Positions 51,182 to 60,172 are shown, counted from the first letter of the stretch. The stretch: 64,000 nt of DNA from JAPLDA01 sp043787975 (GCA_043787975.1 JAYVUK010000064.1:21495-85494), one strand, 5' to 3'. Translations and numbers: made by a program. The notes: generated by a model not told the origin, from the letters alone.

Positions 51182-52444
51182 ATGCGTCAGCAAAATAACA
51201 TCTTACAAAACATCGATTGGGTAATCGTAACGATCTACCTGGTTTTTGTATTGATGGGCTGGCTCAACATTTATGCGGCTGTGTTCAACGAGGAGCACAA
51301 AAATATTCTCGACATGACTCAGAATTACGGCAAGCAAACCATTTGGATCGGAGGAGCAATTTTGATTGCATTGATTATTCTTGTAATTGACGGAAAATTT
51401 TACGCGGCATTTTCATATCCTATTTATGTATTCTTCCTCATCTCGTTAGTTGCAGTCATCTTCTTTGGAGCTGTTATAAAAGGATCACATTCGTGGTTTA
51501 AGATCGGAACATTTGCCATACAGCCGGCAGAGTTTGCCAAGTTTGCAACCAACATGGCGCTGGCGAAATATTTAAGTACGCTTGATATTCGCATGCAAAA
51601 CATCCGAACAAAAATAATTGCATCCGTTATCATGATGATTCCCGTTATCCTGATCCTGCTGCAGAATGAAACGGGAACTGCGTTGGTGTATACGAGTTTT
51701 GTTTTTGTGCTTTACCGTGAAGGACTTTCAGGAAATTTTCTGTTGCTTGGTTTTCTGGCGGCCGTACTTTTTATCCTCGCTTTGCTGGTAACGAAAACTA
51801 TTTTGATCGGCATCCTTGCAGGCATTGGTCTTCTTTTCTTTTTTCTTGTCAGGAAGAACCGTAAAAATATTTTCATCATCGTTTCGGGTGTTGTGATCGC
51901 CTGTGCGATTGTGTTCAGTGTGGATTACGTGTACCATCATGTGCTACAGGAACACCAGCGGACACGTATTGATGTGTTGCTTGGAAAAGAAATAGATCTG
52001 AAAGGTGCAGGTTACAATGTGAACCAAAGTAAAATTGCGATCGGTTCGGGCGGAGGATTTGGAAAAGGTTACTTGCAGGGAACACAAACCAAGTATGAAT
52101 TTGTACCGGAACAAAGCACCGATTTTATTTTCTGTACGGTAGGAGAGGAGTGGGGTTTTTTCGGAAGCCTCATTGTGATCGGACTTTTCATGGTGCTGCT
52201 TGCAAGAATCATATTTGTTGCAGAGCGGCAGCGATCACAGTACTCGAGGATATATGGATATGGTGTCGCTTCCATTTTATTTTTTCATCTTATGGTAAAC
52301 ATCGGGATGACAATCGGACTTGCACCTGTCATCGGTATTCCACTGCCATTTTTCAGTTACGGAGGATCTTCCCTGTGGTCGTTCACCGTGTTGCTTTTTA
52401 TTTTTGTAAAGCTGGATGCGTACCGGTTTCAGATATTGAGATAG
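51182..52444 (+). CDS. rodA: Peptidoglycan glycosyltransferase RodA
   Basis: A 420-residue SEDS-family polymerase with about ten membrane segments. The catalytic-loop region and family blocks are GSHSWFKIGTFAIQPAEFAK, KIAIGSGGGFGKGYLQGTQT, EQSTDFIFCTVGEEWGFFG and FSYGGSSLWSFTVLL. It makes glycan strands that PBP2 cross-links. The ATG at 51182 is preferred to the TTG one codon earlier. It is the last gene of the mre cluster; the stretch 52445-53117 after it is non-coding and described separately. Confidence 0.96.
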   Translation: MRQQNNILQNIDWVIVTIYLVFVLMGWLNIYAAVFNEEHKNILDMTQNYGKQTIWIGGAILIALIILVIDGKFYAAFSYPIYVFFLISLVAVIFFGAVIKGSHSWFKIGTFAIQPAEFAKFATNMALAKYLSTLDIRMQNIRTKIIASVIMMIPVILILLQNETGTALVYTSFVFVLYREGLSGNFLLLGFLAAVLFILALLVTKTILIGILAGIGLLFFFLVRKNRKNIFIIVSGVVIACAIVFSVDYVYHHVLQEHQRTRIDVLLGKEIDLKGAGYNVNQSKIAIGSGGGFGKGYLQGTQTKYEFVPEQSTDFIFCTVGEEWGFFGSLIVIGLFMVLLARIIFVAERQRSQYSRIYGYGVASILFFHLMVNIGMTIGLAPVIGIPLPFFSYGGSSLWSFTVLLFIFVKLDAYRFQILR

Positions 52445-52461
52445 CGAAGCGTTTCCCACTT

Positions 52462-52739
52462 CCTGACAGGTAGGAATTCTCCTGTCAGGTTTTATCAAGG
52501 GTTATTCGACAACAAGTTCGACATTCAATAGATGATAATATTTATAGTTTTCAATATCATCAAACAAACCAATTACTTCTTCTCTCAATAGCAAAGTAGG
52601 ACAAAGACTGACGATGGCATTAAAAGAAGAAGATTTTCATTCCGAAAGACTATCTGGAAATCCAACCTACGTAATTTTTTTTTTAAAATCGGTCATCTCA
52701 AAAATATCAAACCTGACAGGAGAATTCCTACCTGTCAGG
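52462..52739. repeat. Perfect 31-bp inverted repeats, 216 bp apart
   Basis: The arms 52462-52492 and 52709-52739 are exact reverse complements. Each arm is itself an imperfect palindrome (CCTGACAGG ... CCTGTCAGG around AGGAATTCT). The right arm lies in frame inside a decayed gene and the left arm begins 9 bases after that gene's stop. Confidence 0.9.
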
Positions 52740-52849
52740 TGGTGAAAATGGTCTTGAATCATTTTTCGGGCATCTGAAAAATCACTTAACAGTACATAGG
52801 GGTTTATCGAATCATCATCGAAGAAACTTCTTGCGTTGGTACTTATACT
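52502..52849 (-). pseudogene. Decayed gene remnant with in-frame stops
   Basis: One minus-strand frame of 116 codons reads from 52849 (STNARSFFDDDSINPYVLLS near the start) to a TAA at 52502 (end ENYKYYHLLNVELVVE). It has no start codon, and it contains a TAG and a TGA in the middle, close to a run of ten A. The right 31-bp arm contributes TGRNSPVRF. I do not recognise the parent family. Protein-like composition on both sides of the stops supports a pseudogene. Confidence 0.5.
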
Positions 52850-52892
52850 TTAAAAACAAATGAGTTTTCTAAGCCATGAAAGGCGTTGCCAT

Positions 52893-53003
52893 TAATAAAA
52901 AAGAGGTAAGCAAATTTGCCCACCTCTTATTGGCTAAGCCTACACATTTTATTGCTTACAAGTTGCGCTCCCGCAGAGCTTGCTTACTCTTCAAATGTGC
53001 GCG
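52893..53003 (-). ncRNA. Candidate structured small RNA (6S-like?)
   Basis: About 110 bases on the minus strand. A TATAAT box (53007-53012) precedes it, and it ends in a terminator hairpin (52901-52929, AAGAGGT/ACCTCTT) plus a T-run. Inside, CACATTT (52993-52999) pairs with AAATGTG (52943-52949) around a GCTC/GAGC hairpin. The 5' part also contains AAGAGTAAGCAA (52980-52991), which can pair with TTGCTTACCTCTT of the terminator (52901-52913), giving an alternative long closing stem. Size and shape recall Bacteroidota 6S RNA, but this is unproven. Confidence 0.5.
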
Positions 53004-53060
53004 ATAATTATAATAACTTTTTTTCTTAATTCCACCAACTATTTTTGACCACATTACCAA

Positions 53061-53098
53061 TAAAAAAGAAAGCTGCCTTTTGAGACAGCCTTCTTTTC
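53061..53098 (-). terminator. Terminator of ppiD
   Basis: The minus strand reads AGAAGGCTG, a loop, CAGCTTTCT and then a T-rich tail (TTTTTTATT). Nine-base arms have one mismatch. It lies about 20 bases after the ppiD stop. Confidence 0.8.
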
Positions 53099-53117
53099 AT
53101 TTCAACGAAAAAATATC

Positions 53118-55253
53118 TTAATAAAATTTTCCTCTGTTGTCTTCGATGTTTGCTTTTTCTTTCAGCGCATTGAAAACTTCATACTCACTGCGTCCTTTAC
53201 GGGAATCGAGTAATTGTTTACGGTTTGTTTCGTACTCTTTTACAGGAGCCGGATCAATGAATTTCAGCACAGTGAATACAAACACACCATTTTCTCCCTT
53301 AACCGGTTTCGAAAGTTCTCCTTCTTTCGTCGAGAAAGCTGTACCAATAACACGCGGCTCATTACCAGCTGAAGGAATAAATGTATTTGCCATGCTGGCA
53401 TTCGGAACTTCAGTTGCCGATACACTCATCTTTTGCGCAACGGCATCGATGGTGGTCGCGCCAGCGGCTTGCTTGTTGATTTTTTCAACCAGTAAATCAC
53501 CTTTCTTTTGTTTGATTACAGCAGCAGTTACCTGTGGTTTTACATCATCAAGAGGAAGAACTCCTTTTTCTTTGATACCGACCAAATGTGCGATAAAATA
53601 TTTTTCACCCACAGTAAACGCTTTTGACACTTCTCCTTTTTCAGCTTTATAAACCCATCGTATCAATTCGCGCGATTGTTCAAATCCGGGAATGGTTCTA
53701 TCATTCTCACGGATGTTATCTGCAACACGTTTTTGTAATCCTTGTTTTACAATAGCGCTGTCAAAGGCTTCACCTGTGCTGTTCGAAGCAACAAACTGAT
53801 TTGCTTTGTTGTATAGTGCATCGTATGTTTTTTGCGAAGGCTCAATTTTACGTTCAACAGTAGCAATCATCACTTCCTGTTTTTTTGTTTTCGCAGCATC
53901 AAAAATCCGGATGATGTGAAACCCAAATATGGTTTCAACAAGCTTAACACTTCCTTTGGGAGTTGTCAGGTAGGCTGCTTTAAATTGTGCATCCATCCCG
54001 CTCTCTTTATTAAGCCAACCAAGATCTCCGTCTTTTCCTGCAGATACGATATCATCCGATGCAGACTTTGCTATTTCAATAAACTTCTTCTCATCCTTTT
54101 CTGCAAGTTTAAAAAGACTGTCAGCTCTTAACTTGGCTTCTTCACGAGTTCGTGTAACGTTAGGATTTGCGCGCTCCGCTCCTTTGTATGATACAAGCGC
54201 ATGACTGACTTTTACTGAATCAGGGATTTCTCTTTTGCCATTTAATTTTGAAATCTTCAGTGATCCGCCATCCTCGTAAGGACCTACAATTGCTCCTTCA
54301 GAAGCGTTAAAAAAAGCTGTGTCAATTGCCATTGGTAACGTACCTTTTGAATGGTATGTACTGTCGAACGGAACATCGCTGTTTTGATTTACGAACAACT
54401 GGTTATCGGTACTTTGAGCAAACTCATCTTTTTTCTTTGCCGCCCAGGTCATGATTTCCTGCCTGTCTTCAGGAGAAGGAGTAATGTCAAATGTGATGTA
54501 TTCAATTTTGCGAATGGTTTCCGGTTGTTTGAAATCATTTTGGTGAGCAGTATAATATGTTTTCAGTTCGCTCTCATCAGGTTTTGCTGAACTGTCTGAA
54601 ACGGTATTGTAATTCAATAAAATATATTTCAGGTTTGCGGTGCGTGCTGATTCGAGGAAATTATTTTTCGCTTCAAGCGTAGTAACAAAAAATCCGCTTT
54701 TAATGACATCCTTATATTTTTGAGCAATGCGTTCTTCGCGAACGGCATTTTCAAATTCGCTCCATTGTTTTTGTGTTGCCTCATCGCGGTTAGGAAGATC
54801 TTTTAAGAATCGCACCACGGTTTGCGGATCAAACATTCCGGTCTTCGGATCTGTAAATGCCTGTCTTACCTGCTGGTGAGGATTCTTACCTGCAACAAGA
54901 TCAAACAATTCATCAGCGCTGCAGCTAATACCAAGTTTTACATATTCTTTGCCGAGTGTATTGTCACTTACTGCTCCATTCCAGGCCTGCTCGCGAAGCA
55001 TATCGGTGGTATTCTGATCAATGCTTTCTTTTTTTGTATTGATTTTGTAATTCTCGACCATCTTGTCGACCTTCTTTTCAAACTCCTGGTAATGAACTTT
55101 TTCACCATTCACTACACCCACTACATCACTTGTTTTTCCCATGATTCCCTTGTTTGAAGTAACAAGGTCGCCAAGAATGAAAAGTAACATACTGATTCCC
55201 ACAAAAGCAATCAACAACCCGACACGTTTCCTGATTCGTCCTATAACAGCCAT
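53118..55253 (-). CDS. ppiD: Peptidyl-prolyl isomerase / periplasmic chaperone PpiD-like
   Basis: A 711-residue protein anchored by one N-terminal helix (LLIAFVGISMLLFILGDLV). A SurA-N/chaperone region (about 40-230) follows, then a parvulin domain near 345-450 (VSHALVSYKGAERA ... SAGKDGDLGWLNKESGMD ... FGFHIIRIFD). A second, less clear parvulin-like region and helices end the protein. It helps fold outer-membrane and secreted proteins. It is transcribed in the same direction as the envelope genes upstream, with a 233-bp repeat-bearing gap. Confidence 0.9.
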   Translation of the reverse strand: MAVIGRIRKRVGLLIAFVGISMLLFILGDLVTSNKGIMGKTSDVVGVVNGEKVHYQEFEKKVDKMVENYKINTKKESIDQNTTDMLREQAWNGAVSDNTLGKEYVKLGISCSADELFDLVAGKNPHQQVRQAFTDPKTGMFDPQTVVRFLKDLPNRDEATQKQWSEFENAVREERIAQKYKDVIKSGFFVTTLEAKNNFLESARTANLKYILLNYNTVSDSSAKPDESELKTYYTAHQNDFKQPETIRKIEYITFDITPSPEDRQEIMTWAAKKKDEFAQSTDNQLFVNQNSDVPFDSTYHSKGTLPMAIDTAFFNASEGAIVGPYEDGGSLKISKLNGKREIPDSVKVSHALVSYKGAERANPNVTRTREEAKLRADSLFKLAEKDEKKFIEIAKSASDDIVSAGKDGDLGWLNKESGMDAQFKAAYLTTPKGSVKLVETIFGFHIIRIFDAAKTKKQEVMIATVERKIEPSQKTYDALYNKANQFVASNSTGEAFDSAIVKQGLQKRVADNIRENDRTIPGFEQSRELIRWVYKAEKGEVSKAFTVGEKYFIAHLVGIKEKGVLPLDDVKPQVTAAVIKQKKGDLLVEKINKQAAGATTIDAVAQKMSVSATEVPNASMANTFIPSAGNEPRVIGTAFSTKEGELSKPVKGENGVFVFTVLKFIDPAPVKEYETNRKQLLDSRKGRSEYEVFNALKEKANIEDNRGKFY

Positions 55254-55358
55254 ATTTTTTAATTAAGAATTTACAATTAAGAATGAAGAATTATTTTTTT
55301 AGAGGGGGCGAATATACGATGATGATTTCAATCCGCAAAGCCGTATTATGGCATCGAA

Positions 55359-55477
55359 TTACGAATTTATACGAAACTACGAATTGCCAATTCATCTAAA
55401 CTTAAAGACAAGATATCCATAGAAAGGGTTTAGCAGCTTATGCGAATTCGTAATTCGTAGTTTCGTATAAATTCGTA
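55359..55477. repeat. 26-bp perfect inverted repeat (TACGAAACTACGAA word)
   Basis: The arms 55359-55384 and 55452-55477 are perfect complements over 26 bases, 67 bases apart; the core is TTTATACGAAACTACGAATT. The same words appear at 33974-34046. It lies between the CNNM gene and ppiD and has no ORF. Confidence 0.85.
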
Positions 55478-55486
55478 GTTAGCTGA

Positions 55487-56767
55487 TTATCCTTTTTCAC
55501 GCTCTATTTTCAGTCTCACCTGTTCAATCCGGTTTTCCTTTACCTGTAAAACGGTGATGTTGAAGGGTGGAATAACAATTTCCTCATTTTGTTCCGGAAT
55601 ATTCTCGTGGTGATGAAAAATAAATCCGGCAAGGGTTTCATACGTCTCGTAGGTAGGAATGTTCAGGTTGTACTTTTTATTGATGTCATCAATTTCCAGC
55701 CGCCCTGAAAAAATAAATTCATTTTCATTCACTTGTTTTTCAAGCTGATCCGGAACATCGTGTTCATCCTGGATTTCCCCGAATATCTCTTCAATCACGT
55801 CTTCGATGGTCACCATGCCCGACGTTCCTCCGAATTCATCCACTACGAGGGCAATGCTTTTGTGCTGATTGGTGAAAAGTGTGAGCAATTCGTTGGCAGA
55901 CATCACTTCCGGAACGATGGAGATAGGAAGTAGGATGGACGTAATATCCTTCGGTTGCTTGAACATCTCCGAGGAATGCACAAAACCGATGATGTTATCG
56001 ATGGATTCACGGTAGACCAGGATTTTTGAAAGCTTTGTTTCAATAAAAAGTGCAGTCAGTTTTTCGGCGGGTTCATCCGCACTGATGGCTACAATTTCTT
56101 TACGGGGAATCATGCACTCACGCACTTTCACTTCGGTAAAATCCAGCGCATTTTGAAAGATTCGGATCTCTTTATTCATCTCTTCCACCTGGCTGTTTTT
56201 TGAAGTGAGATCACGAATATAGAAGTCAAGATCAATCCTTCCGAACAATGGTTTCTCTTCAATGAATTCAATTCGGAAAATTTTCCGCATCACAAATTTT
56301 GAAATACCAAGTACGACAAATACAACGGGAGAAAGAAGATAATAGACGATCCATATCGGGATGGCAAGTGCGTTCAGTATTCCATTCGGATTTAAACGGA
56401 AGATGGCTTTCGGAATAAACTCCGCCGCGACAAGAATGATCAATGTTGAAACCAGCGTTTGAACAACCAGTATTCCGGCTTTTGTTCCAAGTTGATGAGG
56501 CAAAACAGATTTCAGCAAATCGTGTGAAAGGATATTTTCCGTAAAGACAATTCCGTAAATGACCAATGCAACATTGTTAGTCACAAGCATGGTTGCAATA
56601 AAACGTGATGGTGATTTTACAAATCCGCTGATAATTTTTGCGGCCAGGCTTCCTTGTTTCCGGTCCAGCTCGATGCGAAGTTTGTTGGAAGAGATAAAAG
56701 CAATTTCAGAACCTGAAGCAAAGGCAGAAAAAATCAAGGTGAGAAAAATAAATGTCCACTCGTTCAT
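55487..56767 (-). CDS. CNNM/CorC-type CBS-domain membrane protein
   Basis: A 426-residue protein: DUF21/CNNM membrane domain (about 1-190, starting FIFLTLIFSAFASGSEIAFI), a CBS pair (about 200-335: CMIPRKEIVAISADEP ... ALVVDEFGGTSGMVTIEDVI) and a C-terminal CorC/HlyC domain (about 345-425). Related proteins transport or regulate Mg2+; in Bacteroidota one relative is GldE of gliding motility, and I cannot tell the two apart here. It follows the 72-residue gene by 9 bases in the lptC operon. Confidence 0.9.
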   Translation of the reverse strand: MNEWTFIFLTLIFSAFASGSEIAFISSNKLRIELDRKQGSLAAKIISGFVKSPSRFIATMLVTNNVALVIYGIVFTENILSHDLLKSVLPHQLGTKAGILVVQTLVSTLIILVAAEFIPKAIFRLNPNGILNALAIPIWIVYYLLSPVVFVVLGISKFVMRKIFRIEFIEEKPLFGRIDLDFYIRDLTSKNSQVEEMNKEIRIFQNALDFTEVKVRECMIPRKEIVAISADEPAEKLTALFIETKLSKILVYRESIDNIIGFVHSSEMFKQPKDITSILLPISIVPEVMSANELLTLFTNQHKSIALVVDEFGGTSGMVTIEDVIEEIFGEIQDEHDVPDQLEKQVNENEFIFSGRLEIDDINKKYNLNIPTYETYETLAGFIFHHHENIPEQNEEIVIPPFNITVLQVKENRIEQVRLKIEREKG

Positions 56768-56776
56768 TGAGAATAA

Positions 56777-56995
56777 TTAATGATAGCGGGCAGTTTCTTC
56801 CTGCTGTTGTTCCTGATGCTGAAGGTCATTGCGGATACGTTGCTTTTTCCGCACCATGTACATGGCGAAGGCTGCTGCTGAAACTACCAGCATCCACATG
56901 GCCGACTGAATACCTTCATCAAAAAATTGCCACACCGCTGTGGCAGCGGTGACTAACGTGATGACCAACCAGGCGATTTCTAGAATTCGTATCAT
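56777..56995 (-). CDS. Small membrane protein in the lptC operon
   Basis: A 72-residue protein with two membrane segments (about 5-22 and 32-48) and a charged, Gln-rich tail (DLQHQEQQQEETARYH). Its start overlaps the lptC stop by 4 bases and its stop is 9 bases before the CNNM gene, which supports it as a real gene. The function is unknown; the position suggests an envelope role. Confidence 0.7.
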   Translation of the reverse strand: MIRILEIAWLVITLVTAATAVWQFFDEGIQSAMWMLVVSAAAFAMYMVRKKQRIRNDLQHQEQQQEETARYH

Positions 56996-57543
56996 TGTTT
57001 TTCTTTGTTGACGGAAATCGTTCCTTTTATGTTGAATATTTTATACTTCGAAAAATCCTGGTTGGCTTCAAACCCGGTTCCATAAATGATCTCATCCTTG
57101 CGTGTGATCTTCACAAATTCATCGCTCAACAGTTTTTCCCTGTGCTCATCCCAGATCAAATGTTCAGTATTCAGTTGTTCGCCTTTTTCGTTGATGACAA
57201 CCACATTTTTTCGTGCTTCCATTTTCAAGTCGTGTTCGTAACGTATGCCGTAATCAGCCGTCACCCTGCTTTTTTCGTGGAGAGCGTCATCGTAGAAAAT
57301 CGCTCTGAATCCTTTCGGCATTTCCATGTAAGGGTTTTCCATCAAATAATGATTCATGACAGGCGCTGTTAATTCCACTTCCACTTTGGCGGAATCGCTG
57401 AAAATAATTTTTATATTTTTTGCAGACTCAACAGGTGATTGTTCATGTATTCCAAGCAGCTTTACTTTTTCAATATCATTTTCGCATGAAGCAAGAAAAA
57501 TTGTACAGGCGGAAACTAAGATGTATCGGAAAAAGTGTTTCAT
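56992..57543 (-). CDS. lptC: LPS export protein LptC
   Basis: A 183-residue protein with an N-terminal lipoprotein-like signal (ACTIFLASCEND) and an OstA/LptC beta-jellyroll (KIIFSDSAKVEVELTAPVMN, AIFYDDALHEKSRVTADYGI and further strands). LptC passes lipopolysaccharide from the LptBFG transporter toward LptA. The Bacteroidota form is often lipid anchored rather than held by a helix. It overlaps the small membrane-protein gene downstream. Confidence 0.88.
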   Translation of the reverse strand: MKHFFRYILVSACTIFLASCENDIEKVKLLGIHEQSPVESAKNIKIIFSDSAKVEVELTAPVMNHYLMENPYMEMPKGFRAIFYDDALHEKSRVTADYGIRYEHDLKMEARKNVVVINEKGEQLNTEHLIWDEHREKLLSDEFVKITRKDEIIYGTGFEANQDFSKYKIFNIKGTISVNKEKQ

Positions 57544-57663
57544 GAATGTATCACAAACCTACATTTTTTTTGTCAGGTATGAAAAGAGAAAATTATTTCA
57601 AAAAATTGAAGATGGAAATCAAATGACTGTGGACTGTCGACCGTGGACTGTGACCCGTCGACA

Positions 57664-59142
57664 CTAATCAATCTTCGTTCTGATAAACCACCGGTCGTTC
57701 AACGTAAAACCAATCGAAAGCTTCACGTAATTTTCTTCCAGGAGGTTCCCTGAGATGGTTCCTCTTTTTCCACCTTCAGCTGAAATGTGAAGCATCGCGG
57801 CAGAGCGCCTGATCGGAAGACCGAAACCAATCGATACTCCGTATTCATTCAGCTGGTTATTTCGCAGTTGCAAATAGGTTTGCTCATAATGAAATCCCAA
57901 CCGGTACTGAACATTTTTCCAATACGATTTTACTGCCCGGTCATTGGGAGAAAATTGCATTCCGGCAGATACTCTCCAACTGTTTCCCAGCGAATCGTTT
58001 TGTCCGAAGTTCGAATAATCCTTCCAGTTTTGTAACGAGAAATCAGAGCCAATCAGCCAACGGTTTCCTTTTTTCATCATCAACCCAAAACCGGCATTGA
58101 AAGGCAACTTAATTTTTCCCTTGACCTCGCTGTTTGCCACGGTATCGCGCACAACGATGTTCCCGAATGCATTGTAAAGAAAAGTTTCAGCGAGTGTTGA
58201 ATTCGTGGCCGACAAAGACGTTTGTGGTGAACCGACCAGTCCCAATGTAAGCGACCAGTCACTTTTATCTTTCCGATGAACAATATTTTTTTTCGCTGCT
58301 TCAGTCGTTGCATACTCTTCATTCAATGTTTTGATTGCAGCATCCAGGACAATTTTTTGCTGGTCGGATGATTTAACAGAGAGATTTCTCAGAACTTCCA
58401 GTGAATCATGAAGGCTGCTCAGCTTTTTATCCATGATCTTAATGGAATCGCTGGGAGCCAGTCGCAAGCTGTCGAAAACGAGCTGCATTCCGAAATTGAA
58501 ATCAACCGAACCAATGGAAGTTTCCTGGGTAACACGCGTGTTGAAATAGTTGGACAGGTAGGGAAACTCAATTCTCCTTTCCTGGTTAATGGCACCGAAC
58601 AAATAGGAAGCGGTGACACCAAGACTGAAATTTTTAACAGGACTGTATCCGTTGCTGATAAAAAACTGGTTCAACCCGCCGGAACCCTTGTAGGTGTGCA
58701 GTTCAGCATCGTCTTCGGAATTTATTTTTGAATCGTTAATTGTATAGCCTACACCACTGTATGGAAGAAGCCCGAAGCTTGTTCCCCATTTTTTACTCTT
58801 GATGGGAAAACCAAAAGCGAAATAAGAGAAGGTTGTGTTATTAACGTCCTGTTTTTTACCGGAAGAAGACTTCAACTCACCCTGGTTGAAGTTCACAGCC
58901 GTTTCAAAGGTGGTAAGTACCAGTGAAGAATTGGCGGCAGGATTCGAAAGATTCAGGTTGTAGATAGGACTATATCCGTATGAAACTCCACCCATTCCGA
59001 GCGTTTTAGTTGACCCGTGAAACTGAAGCTCGCCGATTCCATAACGAGAGTAAGGGGAACTGGAAGATGTTTGAGCGGAAGCGTAAAATGAATTTAAAAC
59101 CAGGGCTGAGAAAAAGAAAAAAAGTTTACGATGGTTCAACAT
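57664..59142 (-). CDS. OmpP1/FadL-like outer-membrane protein
   Basis: A 492-residue protein with a signal peptide and an early SSPYSRYGIGELQFHGSTKT block that opens a Bacteroidota family with an OmpP1/FadL-like barrel. Glycine-rich strands such as TLGMGGVSYGYSPIYNLNLS support a beta barrel. A central ~60-residue helical insert (KIMDKKLSSLHDSLEVL region) is unusual for a barrel. Its start overlaps the coaX stop by 17 bases, so the two are cotranscribed, an arrangement that I recall as common in the phylum. Confidence 0.82.
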   Translation of the reverse strand: MLNHRKLFFFFSALVLNSFYASAQTSSSSPYSRYGIGELQFHGSTKTLGMGGVSYGYSPIYNLNLSNPAANSSLVLTTFETAVNFNQGELKSSSGKKQDVNNTTFSYFAFGFPIKSKKWGTSFGLLPYSGVGYTINDSKINSEDDAELHTYKGSGGLNQFFISNGYSPVKNFSLGVTASYLFGAINQERRIEFPYLSNYFNTRVTQETSIGSVDFNFGMQLVFDSLRLAPSDSIKIMDKKLSSLHDSLEVLRNLSVKSSDQQKIVLDAAIKTLNEEYATTEAAKKNIVHRKDKSDWSLTLGLVGSPQTSLSATNSTLAETFLYNAFGNIVVRDTVANSEVKGKIKLPFNAGFGLMMKKGNRWLIGSDFSLQNWKDYSNFGQNDSLGNSWRVSAGMQFSPNDRAVKSYWKNVQYRLGFHYEQTYLQLRNNQLNEYGVSIGFGLPIRRSAAMLHISAEGGKRGTISGNLLEENYVKLSIGFTLNDRWFIRTKID

Positions 59143-59860
59143 TATATTTTAGAATTTCGTGAAGCCCGATATGGACTAAATTTGGCGCGGCAAAGATGCT
59201 ACTTTTTATGTGTTCGGCAAATAACGTTGCGTCTCCGCCACTCAGGATCACTTTAAGAGCACCGTATTTTTTTTTGTACTGTTGAATGAATCCGTTGATC
59301 TCATGGATGATGCCTGTTTGAACTCCGGTGAGAATCGAAGCTTTTGTAGATGTTCCGATAAAACTCCGTGTTGTTTCAGGTTGAATCAACGGAAGGCGAT
59401 CCGTAAAATTGTGAAGCGACTGAAATCGCATCATCAGTCCCGGGCTGATACTTCCTCCCAAATATTCTTTTTTCGAGGTAATAAAATCATATTTGATGCA
59501 GGTGCCGGTATCAATCACTAAACAGTTTTTTCCCGGAAATAATTTAGCGGCTCCGGTAACTGAAGAGATGCGGTCGCTGCCAAGTGTTTCCGGAGTTTTA
59601 TAGGTATTCTTTACCGGTAATTTTGTTTTTGTATTCAGTTGAACAAATGTGGAGTTAGATTGAAGAAAGCGAAGGATGTTTTTTTCTGTTTTGGCAACAG
59701 AAGAAAGGATGGATCCGTGTATCGTACCCGATGAAACCCGCCTCAGGCGGATCAAATCGTTCACGGAGAAGTTCTTATAAGTGCGCATCTGTTTAATGCT
59801 ATCGTTGTCGAAAATCACTACTTTGGTGAACGTGTTTCCAACATCAATCGTAAGATTCAT
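59126..59860 (-). CDS. coaX: Type III pantothenate kinase
   Basis: A 244-residue ASKHA-fold kinase for the first step of coenzyme A synthesis. The phosphate motif is TIDVGNTFTKVVIFDND (4-20) and the pantothenate/phosphate motifs are VIDTGTCIKYDF and GGSISPGLMMR. CoaX is insensitive to CoA feedback and needs a monovalent cation. It is the first gene of an envelope operon (coaX, OmpP1-like, then lptC and onward after a 120-base gap). Confidence 0.95.
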   Translation of the reverse strand: MNLTIDVGNTFTKVVIFDNDSIKQMRTYKNFSVNDLIRLRRVSSGTIHGSILSSVAKTEKNILRFLQSNSTFVQLNTKTKLPVKNTYKTPETLGSDRISSVTGAAKLFPGKNCLVIDTGTCIKYDFITSKKEYLGGSISPGLMMRFQSLHNFTDRLPLIQPETTRSFIGTSTKASILTGVQTGIIHEINGFIQQYKKKYGALKVILSGGDATLFAEHIKSSIFAAPNLVHIGLHEILKYNVEPS

Positions 59861-59936
59861 GGTTCAGAAATTTGATGCAATGTTAAGAAGATAAAGAAGA
59901 TTTTTTTTTACGTATCCTTGAACCGAAAGAAAGAGT

Positions 59937-59966
59937 TTTGATGAAGTGAAAATATTTCTACTTTTG
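59937..59966 (+). promoter_or_regulatory. Promoter of tRNA-Phe
   Basis: TTTG (59937-59940), an 18-base spacer and TACTTTTG (59959-59966) match the Bacteroidota consensus, with the same spacing as the tRNA-Val promoter. Transcription would start about 30 bases before the tRNA. Confidence 0.75.
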
Positions 59967-60004
59967 CGCTCTCTCAAAAAAGGGTGATTAGTCCCGAAGA
60001 AAAG

Positions 60005-60077
60005 GGTGATGTAGCTCAGTTGGTAGAGCAAAGGACTGAAAATCCTTGTGTCACTGGTTCGATTCCAGTCATCACCA
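60005..60077 (+). tRNA. tRNA-Phe (anticodon GAA)
   Basis: A 73-base cloverleaf: acceptor GGTGATG/CATCACC-A, D arm GCTCAGTTGGTAGAGC, anticodon stem AGGA/TCCT with loop CTGAAAA (GAA, reading UUC/UUU) and T arm ACTGG-TTCGATT-CCAGT. The CCA end is not encoded; the sequence continues CAAAA. A consensus promoter lies just upstream. Confidence 0.96.
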
Positions 60078-60143
60078 CAAAATATGTATAGTCCGCTTAA
60101 AATTAGTGTGGCTCATTTTTTACAAAATTATTTTCTTTGTGTT

Positions 60144-60172
60144 CTTTGCGGTTAATAGTTTTTACCGCAAAG
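60144..60172. repeat. CTTTGCGGT inverted repeat
   Basis: CTTTGCGGT (60144-60152) and ACCGCAAAG (60164-60172) form a short perfect hairpin, with further CTTTGTG words outside. A variant of the same element lies at 60687-60784, on the other side of the response-regulator gene. Confidence 0.65.
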
